Source of the DNA: CAVUCE01 sp963739985
Lineage (GTDB): Bacteria > Bacteroidota > Ignavibacteria > Ignavibacteriales > Ignavibacteriaceae
Assembly: GCA_963739985.1 (NCBI GenBank)
Contig: CAVUCE010000001.1
Span: forward strand, 1-64,000
Reading direction: 5' to 3'
Length of the DNA stretch: 64,000 bases
This document shows positions 26,413 to 35,600 of the stretch, one piece after another; position 1 is the first letter of the stretch; every line of letters begins with the position of its first letter. The notes under the pieces were generated by a model. The model searched no databases, was not told the DNA's origin, and saw nothing but the letters and a program-made list of their open reading frames with translations. The position numbers were made by a program, and so were the translations under genes.

Positions 26413-26697
26413 TCACTTAACGAACTGCCGGTTATGACTGCCGGATGTGAATCTTTGAAATTCAAACAAGCATAATTCGGTATTTGATCTAGGCGGTTCA
26501 TCGATATTTTTATGAAAGATATTGCATTGTTCAAGATGATTGCGGTGTTTCATCGGGTTGAAATTTACTTTTATTCCGCAATCAAGATCAAGTTTTTCAA
26601 AAGCAGAAAGCGAATCAGCTTCAACCGGAATAGGCATTCCGTCTTTACCGGGAAGAAAATAAATATCCGCGTTACATAGACTGCATTGATTAGGCAT
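26413..26697 (-). CDS. Small zinc-finger-like protein of the mobile element
   Basis: A 94-residue protein with CSLCNADIYFLPGKDGMPIP at the N-terminus and H-x6-C-x3-H (HLEQCNIFH) around residues 53-61, so a metal-binding fold is likely. The C-terminal 25 residues are polar. TTGGAGG precedes the ATG by a short spacer. Function unknown. Confidence 0.65.
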   Translation of the reverse strand: MPNQCSLCNADIYFLPGKDGMPIPVEADSLSAFEKLDLDCGIKVNFNPMKHRNHLEQCNIFHKNIDEPPRSNTELCLFEFQRFTSGSHNRQFVK

Positions 26698-26717
26698 ATT
26701 ACCTCCAAATATTATTT

Positions 26718-27317
26718 TTATGATTTTATTTTTTTAGCATAGCTGTAAGCTTCATTCAGCAAGTAAGTCTTCTGAAGATCTCCGTTCGGCTTATCCGGAT
26801 GATATCTGCCTATAAGCTTTTTGTAGTTTTGTGATATTTCATTTAAGCCGGCATCTTCATTTACCTCAAGAATACTGTACCATCTGTCCTTGACAGTAGA
26901 AACACTCTCCGGAAGAGCCGCAAACCCGGAGAAAGCTCTTTCAAGCATTTCAGAAACACCCCATCTTTCCAAGCCTCTGATCGCATCAATGGTTTTTTTA
27001 ATTGCATGCATATTATCCGGTACAGAATTCCATTTATCACACGCGAAAGAATAATCCCGATCGCGCCACCGGAAGTAAACGGCGACTCCGGTGTCTTCGG
27101 GCTGCGATCTTGCACTGTAGGGAAGACCGTCCTTACGCAGCGGAATGTTTGTAGAGATAATAACATCATCAGCGCCGAGCCTTTTCAGCTCAAGCAAAAG
27201 TCCATGCCTTGCCGCCGACGGAGTAACGGAAAACCGGGAAGAGGAAGGGGAGTCCGTTCTCTTAAAGCCCATTGGCCAGCAGAGAGGAAAACGTTCTTTT
27301 CTCATGAAAGACCTCAT
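26718..27317 (-). CDS. J-domain protein of the mobile element
   Basis: The 199-residue product ends in a J domain (RWYSILEVNEDAGLNEISQN, YKKLIGRYHPDKPNGDLQKT), with the HPD tripeptide needed to stimulate Hsp70. The first 130 residues (LLLELKRLGADDVIISTNIP, VYFRWRDRDYSFACDKWN) resemble the uncharacterised N-terminal part found in J-domain proteins of phages and integrative elements. The start at 27317 lies before a GC-richer stretch than the neighbours. Confidence 0.8.
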   Translation of the reverse strand: MRSFMRKERFPLCWPMGFKRTDSPSSSRFSVTPSAARHGLLLELKRLGADDVIISTNIPLRKDGLPYSARSQPEDTGVAVYFRWRDRDYSFACDKWNSVPDNMHAIKKTIDAIRGLERWGVSEMLERAFSGFAALPESVSTVKDRWYSILEVNEDAGLNEISQNYKKLIGRYHPDKPNGDLQKTYLLNEAYSYAKKIKS

Positions 27318-27405
27318 ATTTTATTTTGAAAATGTGTTAGAGTTAATAAAACAACGAATGCTTATAGTTAAGATTAAACCTTGTTTCATTACAGAAAAAA
27401 AATGA

Positions 27406-28038
27406 TTACGGCGGTATGAAGTAGGGAGAACAAGACAATGCTTTCAGAGAAATAATTTTATTCATTCGTTTAGAAATTTGATCGGAGCCAAAAGAAAACA
27501 AAGAGTTATCCACACTATCAACACCCTTATTAATTATTTTCTTTTTTTCTCTCTTTCTTTCTTTGTTGTTGAGTTCGGGCAAACCTTCGGAAAGTTCGCG
27601 CGAACTTTTCTGCTTTTCATCCGAACCGGAATTTTCGACTTCGTTTTTAGCCTTTCTCTGCCTTGCTTTATCCCTTAAACGCATGATTTCAGTGAAGTTT
27701 TCCTGCAGCAGCTCAGAAGTTATCAACCAGTTATCCACAGAGTTATCCACATTTTTATCAACATTTTGGTTTACCCGAATCAATAATTCACAGTCGATTA
27801 CAAGGTAGTTAACAAACTCCTTGAACTCATCGAGAGATAAACCTAGAGCTTCAGCATAGACTGCAGCGATAAATTTCTTACTCATATCGAGCACGCAGTA
27901 TTCGCTGTCTCCGATCATATTAAGCAGAGCATAATATCTTCCTTCGCCTGACCATCCGTATTTTACTCTGAGCATTTTACTGCCCGGCTGGTTGTGCGCG
28001 TTGCAGTAGTGATAATAAAAGACAAGATTCTTTTTCAT
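27406..28038 (-). CDS. DUF4373/Lin1244-like replication-associated protein
   Basis: Read from the ATG at 28038 (MKKNLVFYYHYCNAHNQPGS), which has AGAAGGA nine bases upstream; the frame extends seven codons further without a site. The N-terminal ~90 residues (KYGWSGEGRYYALLNMIGD, DMSKKFIAAVYAEALGLSLD) fit the Lin1244/Lin1753-like domain found in phage and element replication proteins. The remainder is a lysine- and asparagine-rich linker. It may recruit replication factors; this is inferred from the family. Confidence 0.7.
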   Translation of the reverse strand: MKKNLVFYYHYCNAHNQPGSKMLRVKYGWSGEGRYYALLNMIGDSEYCVLDMSKKFIAAVYAEALGLSLDEFKEFVNYLVIDCELLIRVNQNVDKNVDNSVDNWLITSELLQENFTEIMRLRDKARQRKAKNEVENSGSDEKQKSSRELSEGLPELNNKERKREKKKIINKGVDSVDNSLFSFGSDQISKRMNKIISLKALSCSPYFIPP

Positions 28039-28310
28039 ATAGTTATTCCTTCTACGCAAGGAGGTAGTTTATTTTTAAGCATAGTTATTTTATGAGTTGA
28101 AATGCATTTCAACAAAGGCGGATTATTCTAAAGCCGATTAAATTTAGATTGTTAAAATTGGCCGAACCGAACTTCAGTTCGGCGGACGAATGTGATCGGA
28201 GAAGGCGATATGGTTGGATATAATTTTAGACCGCAGTTTTTGAATATGTATTCGGCTGATTAGATAACTTAGGAAATAACCAAGCAGAAATCCGGATAGA
28301 ACTGGAATGA

Positions 28311-28517
28311 TCATGCGTTAGCTCCTTTATGATACTTCATGTAAAATTGAAGAGCTTCCTCGGCTTCCTTTGTTATTGTGGTATCTTCGCTTAAACATTT
28401 GTTAGCCACGAAGACCCGGAAATGTTTGTGAATATCTTTATTGACGTGGATAACCTTTGTCTGGTTTTTGTTACTGGTGTTAGTTGGGTAGCTTGAACTG
28501 CTGCTCATCATCAGCAC
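28311..28517 (-). CDS. Small ribbon-helix-helix-like protein
   Basis: A 68-residue product. After a serine-rich start, KVIHVNKDIHKHFRVFVANK then TITKEAEEALQFYMKYHKG resembles a ribbon-helix-helix DNA-binding unit (strand, helix, helix). It overlaps the upstream gene in a shifted frame (28480-28517). Probably a small regulator of the element; the fold call is by eye only. Confidence 0.5.
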   Translation of the reverse strand: MLMMSSSSSYPTNTSNKNQTKVIHVNKDIHKHFRVFVANKCLSEDTTITKEAEEALQFYMKYHKGANA

Positions 28518-28740
28518 TCCTTTCTTTATTGTTATATGTGTTATCCCGGATGAAATTAATTAAAGAAAATAAAGTCACTCTTTTTTGTTTACGGTTCGGC
28601 GGGATAAGATAGTCGAGTTCACCGATCTCAATGAGGTGCCGGATGTAGCTTCTATCGTAGCCGGTAATATCTGCGGCTGCGCTTATTGAGAAAGTCAGCT
28701 TAACATCAGTGAAGTTAATGTTGTCTATCTTAATTGACAT
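28480..28740 (-). CDS. Excisionase-like helix-turn-helix protein
   Basis: An 86-residue protein with TFSISAAADITGYDRSYIRH, LIEIGELDYLIPPNRKQKRV, TLFSLINFI: the helix-turn-helix plus wing of MerR/Xis-like small DNA-binding proteins, as used for excision or regulation in integrative elements. It is divergent from the repressor gene at 28895 across a 154-base control region. Confidence 0.65.
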   Translation of the reverse strand: MSIKIDNINFTDVKLTFSISAAADITGYDRSYIRHLIEIGELDYLIPPNRKQKRVTLFSLINFIRDNTYNNKERSADDEQQFKLPN

Positions 28741-28894
28741 TTGATAATATGATAATTATATTAATGATTAGTTATGATTACAATTGATGACAAAAGTGGA
28801 ACCAAGATAAAAAGCATAAAAAATAAAGTCAAGCAATTATCAAAAATATTTATAGTTAGATAGTTATAATAACAAAATAATCAAGGGAGGAACA

Positions 28895-29275
28895 ATGCCG
28901 AAGATAAAGGAAATAAGAGAACTTATTCTAATGGAGTACGGATCATTATCGAGTTTTGCAGCGGAGATAGGAATGTCCCGGCAGCAGCTTTCGCGTTATT
29001 TGAAGAATCCGAATGAGAAATTTTACGCGAAGGTAAAGAAAGTTTTTGGGCTGAAGCCGAGTGAAAGTCTTAATGAATTTTTAGGTAAGAAAAATACTGA
29101 GCAGAACGAGTATGAGGATAACCTGCGTGATTTGTCGGATGACAAGCAGATGATCTACCAGTTAAAGAAACTTTTGGCTGAGAAAGATAAAGTTATTACT
29201 GCTCAGGAGAGGATGATGAATCAGCTGAGTGAAATAATTGATGAGTTAAAAAGGAAGGGGAAGAGTAACAAATAA
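28895..29275 (+). CDS. Cro/C1-like repressor with coiled-coil tail
   Basis: The 126-residue product starts IKEIRELILMEYGSLSSFAA, EIGMSRQQLSRYLKNPNEKF, a helix-turn-helix of the lambda-repressor type. After residue 80 it forms a heptad-like coiled coil (MIYQLKKLLAEKDKVITAQE). AAGGGAGGAAC is the ribosome site. It precedes the integrase by 34 bases and probably represses the divergent small genes. Confidence 0.75.
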   Translation: MPKIKEIRELILMEYGSLSSFAAEIGMSRQQLSRYLKNPNEKFYAKVKKVFGLKPSESLNEFLGKKNTEQNEYEDNLRDLSDDKQMIYQLKKLLAEKDKVITAQERMMNQLSEIIDELKRKGKSNK

Positions 29276-29309
29276 TTTGGAAGGGGAATGTACCGGAAGG
29301 AGGAAGAGA

Positions 29310-30461
29310 ATGGCAAGTCTTTATACAAGAGGAGATAAAATCTGGATACTTTATCATATCAATGGGAAGAGAGTAAGAAAATCACTTAATCTTATAGATA
29401 ATAGAGAAAACAAAAAAATAGCCCGGCGAATTAAAAAGCAAATAGAAGCTGACTTAGATGCCGGAATACTTAGCGAAAAGTATAAGAAGGTAAAAAGAAA
29501 AGGTCTGACACTAAAGGATGCGTATGCAGAATTCTTAAAGACAAAAGAAGAAAAATCAGAGAAAACAATTATAGCGTATGACACCGCGTTTTATCATTTT
29601 TCCGATTATATAGGTGATATTCAATTAAGAAGTATTTGTGAAGCAGATATTAAGGATTTTATTAATTCACTAAAAAATAATTTTGTGAGGAAAGTAAATA
29701 ATAAGAAATCGATTAAAAAAATACCCGTAGCAAAATTACCATTAAAAGAATTGAAAAAACTTTCCAACAATACTGTTGCCAATTATAATAATCATCTGAA
29801 AATAATATTTGATTATTTTGTAAAAATGGATTTCATAGAAAAAAATTATTTCATCAGACTCAAACCGGAAGAAAAATCAGTTGTCACCATATCGCAACAC
29901 GAACTTGATACGATACTTGCGAAATTAAAGAAACATAATGATAACCATTATAGAGTAATTAAATTTTTCTTATTAACTGGGCTTAGAACGAACGAACTTG
30001 TTAGATTGAGATTTGAATATATTGATTTTGAACATAATCTAATTAAAATAATAAATACAAAAGGGAAACGTGAGGATATATTTCCACTATATCCAAAACT
30101 AAGAAAATTTATATTAGAAAATTGGAAATATAGAAGCGGGAAGTTGTTTGATTATGCTAGTGGCGACTCATTTAAATTCTGGTCACGATTCTTAGAAAAG
30201 AATGGGTATAAACATTATAGCATACATACTTTAAGAAAAACATTTTTGACTCAACTGGTTAACAGCGGCGTCAGCCTTTATGATATAAAAACTATTGCTC
30301 GCCATACTGATATTAGAACCACACTAAAATACTACCTTCACGCTGATATGAATAAACTCGGCACAAAGATAGATTCAGCATTAGAAATTGAGAGTGAAAA
30401 TGACGAAGATGGATTTGATAAATCTGAAGCTACAGTATTTAGAATTCAATCAAAAACCTGA
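29310..30461 (+). CDS. Tyrosine recombinase (element integrase)
   Basis: The start is taken at the ATG at 29310 because AAGGAGGAAGAGA lies just ahead; a TTG at 29277 is less likely. The 383-residue protein has an N-terminal AP2/SAM-like part (MASLYTRGDKIWILYHINGK), a core-binding domain, and a catalytic domain with R in LLTGLRTNELVRL, HTLRKTFLTQLV (HxxR), ARHTDIRTTLKYYLH (H and Y). All catalytic residues are intact. It lies at the right end of the element, 74 bases from a tRNA 3' fragment, the usual arrangement of integrase next to attachment site. Confidence 0.93.
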   Translation: MASLYTRGDKIWILYHINGKRVRKSLNLIDNRENKKIARRIKKQIEADLDAGILSEKYKKVKRKGLTLKDAYAEFLKTKEEKSEKTIIAYDTAFYHFSDYIGDIQLRSICEADIKDFINSLKNNFVRKVNNKKSIKKIPVAKLPLKELKKLSNNTVANYNNHLKIIFDYFVKMDFIEKNYFIRLKPEEKSVVTISQHELDTILAKLKKHNDNHYRVIKFFLLTGLRTNELVRLRFEYIDFEHNLIKIINTKGKREDIFPLYPKLRKFILENWKYRSGKLFDYASGDSFKFWSRFLEKNGYKHYSIHTLRKTFLTQLVNSGVSLYDIKTIARHTDIRTTLKYYLHADMNKLGTKIDSALEIESENDEDGFDKSEATVFRIQSKT

Positions 30462-30534
30462 TGTCATTATAGCCACAATTTTAGCCACAATATCAAAAAA
30501 TGTTTAGATTATGATTGAAAAAACAAATATTACT

Positions 30535-30603
30535 TCTGACTCATAATCAGAGGGTCGGTGGTTCTCACATAGTGATCCCTTCTGGGAAGCCCATCTGGGC
30601 CCA
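30535..30603 (+). other. tRNA-Met(CAT) 3' fragment: attachment-site scar
   Basis: The anticodon arm TCTGA-CTCATAA-TCAGA (anticodon CAT) is followed by a T-arm (GGTGG at 30557-30561 pairing with CCATC at 30591-30595) and the acceptor strand TGGGCCCA. No 5' half (D-arm, 5' acceptor) precedes it. The T-loop would be 29 bases; removing 22 bases at 30565-30586 (TCACATAGTGATCCCTTCTG and two more) restores the normal loop TTCAAGC. I read it as an att site left by the adjacent integrase, carrying an insertion. The intact tRNA gene is not in the window. Confidence 0.7.
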
Positions 30604-30606
30604 CTT

Positions 30607-30647
30607 AAAAAGCTCGATTATAACTCATAATCGGGCTTTTTTGTTTT
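30607..30647 (+). terminator. Intrinsic terminator after the att site
   Basis: AAAAAGCTCGATTAT and ATAATCGGGCTTTTT form a 15-bp stem with one G-T pair around AACTC, ending in TTTTTTG. It is the normal partner of the tRNA-like sequence upstream. Confidence 0.85.
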
Positions 30648-30988
30648 TAAATGGTTATAGCTATTGGACAATTTGGAGAGAATTGGAGCCTTTTGATGCA
30701 AAAATAAGCACAATTTCACATAAGAAAATTTCAATACAAGACAGTGAAAATTTTAATTGAGCTATTTTCCTAATTTTAATCTACTTAGTTATTAATGACT
30801 TAAATAAAGCATTACCTTTCTTATCAATCATTTGTAGTAATAATAATTTATTATTAAGTGATATTGTAGCAAAGCCAGATAAAATTTGAAGCGAAGGTTG
30901 CTGCATTCGGGAATAGTTATTTGCTCGGCAGGTAGGAGGTAGAAGAAAAGCTATTGCGTATGACAAAATTGCAGAAAGTGTAAAATCT

Positions 30989-31753
30989 TTAAGTCTTTTT
31001 ATCTATTTCATTAAAGATTTTTTTGAGTGCGTTTTTTGTATTTAGGGGGAAATCAGTTTTGTACATCCAGCGCGCATATTCTCTTTCGTCTATTACTCTT
31101 TTCCCTTTGTTTTTGCCAAAGTTAAAAACTACTTCACCTTTTTCATTATAGGTTAATCGTTTTGCGTAATCTACAATCGGTTTTTGACCCTCTATGCAAA
31201 ATTGATTTATGTGTTCTACATCTTCTCCAATGTCAGAGTATTTATCCAGTTGTGAATTAAATATCTCTTCTGTCGCGCGTATATCTGCTTCCGCAGAGTG
31301 TGCGTTTTCAAGATCTTTATCGCAAAAGAATTTGTAGGCGCCGGTTAGGTTGCGCGGTAATTTTTTTGCAAATATTGTGTAGGCGTCCACAGCTTTTGTG
31401 TCAGTATGAGGCCATTCTTTTCCGCAGCGAAGGAATTCTTCCACAAGTAGGGGAATATCGAAGTTGAAAATATTGTATCCGGCTACATCGCAGTTGGAAA
31501 ATAATTTGTATACTTCTTCTACTCTATCCTTGAAAAACGGCGAGTCTTTAACGTCTGAATTTTTAATGCCGTGTATGGAGGTTGAAGACGGAGGAATTGG
31601 AATGCCCGGGTTAAAACGAAAGTTTGTTATTTGTTTTGTTCCATCCGGATTAACGGAGAAGGTTGAAAGATCGATAATGCGATCTTTTGCGGTATCGAGT
31701 CCGGTTGACTCAATATCGAAGAATATTAGCGGGCGAGTTAGTTTTAAAGTCAT
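30989..31753 (-). CDS. DEDDh 3'-5' exonuclease (DnaQ-like)
   Basis: The 254-residue protein has the exonuclease motifs FFDIESTGLD (D and E of ExoI), VAGYNIFNFDIPLL (D of ExoII), and NAHSAEADIRAT (H and D of ExoIII). After about residue 200 there is an extra small domain (VVFNFGKNKGKRVIDEREYA, RWMYKTDFPLNTKNALKKI) often seen fused to such exonucleases (DUF3820-like). It removes 3' nucleotides from DNA or RNA in repair or recycling. Monocistronic. Confidence 0.92.
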   Translation of the reverse strand: MTLKLTRPLIFFDIESTGLDTAKDRIIDLSTFSVNPDGTKQITNFRFNPGIPIPPSSTSIHGIKNSDVKDSPFFKDRVEEVYKLFSNCDVAGYNIFNFDIPLLVEEFLRCGKEWPHTDTKAVDAYTIFAKKLPRNLTGAYKFFCDKDLENAHSAEADIRATEEIFNSQLDKYSDIGEDVEHINQFCIEGQKPIVDYAKRLTYNEKGEVVFNFGKNKGKRVIDEREYARWMYKTDFPLNTKNALKKIFNEIDKKT

Positions 31754-31885
31754 GGGTAAATATAGGGATATTTTTTAAGTAGGGGCAAATTTAACCTTAT
31801 TATGCGGGTGGAAGGTTTTGCTTACTGTACATTTCTTAGAGACAGAGACACCAATATTTGGTGTCTCTACGTGGTATATTTAAAT

Positions 31886-31962
31886 ATTATTTAAGCAATA
31901 TCACTTTCTTTATTTGTGTGAAATTACCACTTGTTAATCTGTAAAAATATATTCCGCTTTGT
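31886..31962 (-). pseudogene. T9SS sorting-domain relic
   Basis: The minus strand encodes GIYFYRLTSGNFTQIKKVIL, then LK and a stop, which is the extreme C-terminus of type IX secretion sorting domains as in the genes ending at 37392 and 39262. Nothing upstream continues the frame. Confidence 0.8.
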
Positions 31963-32049
31963 CATTCTGCCTAACATTAATTTCAGAATAAAAAGATTTA
32001 TTGTTTGCTTCAGCATATAAAATTACTCTAAAATAATTTTATTAAGAAT

Positions 32050-32158
32050 TTACCCGCAAGGAACTGTAAAAGTAAACTTTGAGCCTTTATCTACTTTACT
32101 TTCAGCCCAAATTCTGCCTCCGTTTTTTTCTACAAATTCTTTACATAAAAGAAGTCTG
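32050..32158 (-). pseudogene. Histidine kinase C-terminal relic
   Basis: The minus strand reads RLLLCKEFVEKNGGRIWAES, KVDKGSKFTFTVPCG, stop: the last G-box region of a HATPase domain. The rest of the kinase is missing. It lies just downstream of the response regulator gene. Confidence 0.75.
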
Positions 32159-32176
32159 TTATAATTCTACAGATGT

Positions 32177-32611
32177 TCACGTATTAATGCCTTTAACCGG
32201 TTCTTTTAGTATGGATTCAATTATTTTAATAAAATCCTTAAAGTCAAAAGGTTTGGAAATGTAGTGAGTTAATCCTTCAGAAAGAAAAAATTCCTTATCA
32301 CCCTGCATAGCATAAGCAGTTATTGCAATATAGGGCTTATTTATATTGTCCTTTATTTTTTTAAGCTCTTTAGTTGTTTTTATTCCATCCATTTTTCCCG
32401 GAAGGCCTATGTCAATTAAAAAAGCAGCATAATCATTCTCTCTCGCTTTTTCCAAAGCATCTTTCCCGTTGAATGCGCTGTCAACTTCATACTTATCTTT
32501 TAATAGTCTCTTAACCACATCTATTGTAACTTTATCATCTTCAACAAATAACAATTTTTGTTTTGATGAATTATTATTCTCTTTATTTTCAGTCATAGTC
32601 ATCATTGCCAT
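32177..32611 (-). CDS. Single-domain response regulator
   Basis: A 144-residue receiver domain with LLFVEDDKVTIDVVKRLL, the phospho-acceptor aspartate in FLIDIGLPGKMDG, T/A switch region AITAYAM, and the conserved lysine in ISKPFDFKDF. It has no output domain, so it acts by protein contact (CheY/Spo0F-like). It lies 21 bases downstream of the large histidine kinase, so they likely form a pair. Alternative starts exist within the first 6 codons (MAMMTM). Confidence 0.92.
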   Translation of the reverse strand: MAMMTMTENKENNNSSKQKLLFVEDDKVTIDVVKRLLKDKYEVDSAFNGKDALEKARENDYAAFLIDIGLPGKMDGIKTTKELKKIKDNINKPYIAITAYAMQGDKEFFLSEGLTHYISKPFDFKDFIKIIESILKEPVKGINT

Positions 32612-32632
32612 TTAGTATTTATAACATTTTCT

Positions 32633-35600
32633 TCAATATTTTTGTTTAATTGGAAGTTCTAGAGTAAATGTGCTTCCTTCACCGGGTTTGCTTTCCACAC
32701 TGATTATTCCGCCCATTAACATTGCATATTTTTTGGCTAAAGTTAATCCCAGCCCGGTTCCCTGAAAAGTTCTGCTGAAACCTTCGCTTGCCTGCCTGAA
32801 TGGTTCAAATATTATTTCCTGTTTATCAATAGGCACACCAATGCCGGTATCCATTATTGCTATCATCGCTTTGTCTTCCGCCAGTTTCACTGTTAAAGTT
32901 ATACTTCCTTTATCGGTAAACTTAATTGCGTTGTTTAACAGATTACTTATTATAGACACGAACATTTCTTCATTGATAAAAACTTCCAGCTTTTCGCAGC
33001 AAGGTTTATAAAAAATAGATAAGCCTTTACTTTCAGCCGCTAATTTGAATAATGTTACCTGCTCATTTAAATATTTCAATATATCATGTTGTTTTAATTC
33101 AACACTTTTTATTTCAGATTCGATTTTTGAAATATCGAGTATGTTATTTAAGGTAGTATTTAATCTTTGCCCGCTGTTTTTTATTGTTTTGACCATTTTA
33201 ATTAATTCTTTATCCTTTAATTCGGCTTCCAAAAATTGAGCATAACCTAAAATGCCAATCAGTGGAGTGCGTAGTTCGTGACTCATATTTGCAAGAAAGG
33301 TAGTTTTAAGCTTGTTCATTTCTTCCGCTTTTTCTTTTGCTCGAATTAATTCTTTTTCCGTGAGTTTGCGCTCGGTGATGTCTGTGAGAACACCTATTAC
33401 TTCAATAGGATTATTTTGTTCATCTACAATTAATTCTGCAATCGAATGAATAATCCTTGGTTCCTCTCCATTTTTAGGATGAATTTCAAATTCAAGATCA
33501 TATCTTTCTCTCCTTTCAATCAAATTAATCAAAGCTTTATGGACGCGTTCTCTTTCAGGAATGCAATTTTCAACTAGCTCAGTGGTAAATTCATCTAACT
33601 CTGGATTAAATCCATATATTTTTTTTGCTTCTTTTGATCCCCAAAAATTTAAAGTATGAATATTATATTCCCAGTTTCCCACTTTCCCCATTTGTTCTGC
33701 TTTTATGTATCTTCTTTCACTCTCTTCTAATTTCATAGAATATTCTTTCAGTTCGGTAATGTCTTGATAGATTCCCAGGATGCCTAATACCTCTTTGTTT
33801 TTATCCAATAATGCCACCTTGGAAGTTCTCAGCCAAATCGTATTGCCCAGCGGTGTAGTTTGCTGCTCTTCAAAATCCAGCTTAGAATTACCAGATTCTA
33901 TTACTGCCTTATCGTCAGCTCTGTATAACTCTGCCTGATCCTTCCAGGTCATTTCAAAATCGGTTCTCCCTATTATTTCATTAGGACTGGAACATCCTGC
34001 ATCTCTCGCAAACGGTGAGTTGCATCCCAGGTAACGCAAATCACGATCTTTCCAGAAAATGCGGACAGGTGAATTTTCTACAATAGACATAAGTAAATCT
34101 CTTGAGCTCTGAAGTTCATATTCAGATTGTTTGCGTTCGGTAATGTCACTTATATTGCACTGAATCACTTTTTTTTGATCTACTAAATAAACATTGCTGA
34201 CGAACTCAACATTTACTTGTTTCCCTTCAAAGGTTTTAAGTGTTAAATCTTCATAACGGACATATTTTTTCTGCTGTAATTCTAATAATTTATCCTTGTT
34301 AGCAATAATATTTGAAAAAAATCCAAGTTCCCAGATAGATTTATTAACAAATTCTTCTTTTGAATAGCCAAGTAAATCAATCAAGAATGGATTTACATCG
34401 ACAATTTTACCTGTATCTGCATCAAGTATGAGAATTCCATCCTTTGCGGATTCAAATAGCCGGCGGTACCGGATTTCTGAATCTTTTAATATTTCTTGTG
34501 ATTGTTTGCGCTCGGTAACATCTTCAACCATACAGAGATGATTTCGATTAACTTTGTTTTGGATATTTAAAGGACTGATTGTCATACTGATCCAAACAAT
34601 GCCGCCATCTGGACGGAGATACCGTTTTTCCATCTGGTACCCGTTTATTTCACCTGCATTCATTTGAGCCATATTATCAAGGTCAGCTTGCAAATCATCT
34701 GGATGAGTTATATCCATCCAGTTAAGTTTTGTCATTTCTTCCACCGGTCGGCCGGCAATCTTTGCAAAGCATTTATTGACTTCAAAAAAGTGTCCCGAAT
34801 GTGAATCGATCAGGGCGATACCAAATGGCGACTGATCGAAAATGATTCTAAAACGCTCTCTGCTTTCGTTAAGAATATCCTGTACATAAATTCGTTCTCT
34901 ATGGGAAGCTATTGTTTGCATTCTTCTACTTACAATTAACCAGGTTAATAACGAAAATAGCAGGGTTAAGAATAATCCAATAATTAATTCTTTTTTTGCA
35001 TCATTACTCCCTAACCTGGACTCTAATTGAGGCGTAGATTTTATTATTACATTCCAAATGTGTCCTTTAATTTCAATTATTTTATTTGAAACCAAAATAT
35101 GCTTTATCATTTTGTTGTGAGATTTGGAATCAAACAATTTACTTTCATTTGTAATATTACGACCATCATAAATTTCAATATCAAGGTCACCGGCACGCTC
35201 ACCGAAAAGCCCTGCCATAAAATCATCCATTCTGAAAGGAGAATAAACCCAACCGATTATACTTTTTCGCCTATCACTGATTGTTGTGTACGGTTTACCA
35301 GTTTTATAAACAGGGAGGTAAATAAGGAATCCCGCTTGCACTGCTTTCCCTGTTTCCTGCACGAGGAGAACTTTTCCGGATAATATAGCTTCATTTGAGT
35401 CACGTGCCGTTTCCATCGCTTTCCGGCGCATATGTTCGGTAAACATATCATATCCGAAAGCACGCAGATTAAAACCTTTGAACGGTTCGAGATAAATTAT
35501 AGAAGTGTATGTTTCGCGCTTACCTTCCGGCCAGATTTTATATTTAGGAAAGCCCTCTTTACGAATGCTTTTTATATTGTTTTCAATTTGTTCAGGCGGG

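Larger units (their letters stand above)
31754..32176. other. Gap with two gene relics
   Basis: It holds a GACACCAATATTTGGTGTCTC palindrome (about 31848) and the two relics listed separately (T9SS domain and histidine kinase tails). Nothing else is recognised. Confidence 0.6.

Noticed and set aside
28895..30461. Integron integrase for the attC-like sites
   Set aside because: The only tyrosine recombinase in the window sits beside a tRNA att site with a repressor and lacks anything I could recognise as the IntI-specific insert; it belongs to the small integrative element.
30535..30603. Functional tRNA-Met gene
   Set aside because: The 5' acceptor strand and D-arm are missing and the T-loop is 29 bases.
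30515..30760. 81-codon frame over the tRNA fragment
   Set aside because: It runs through the tRNA remnant and the terminator and has no coding character.
30781..30966. 61-codon minus-strand frame after the terminator
   Set aside because: Low-complexity leucine-rich frame without ribosome site or similarity.
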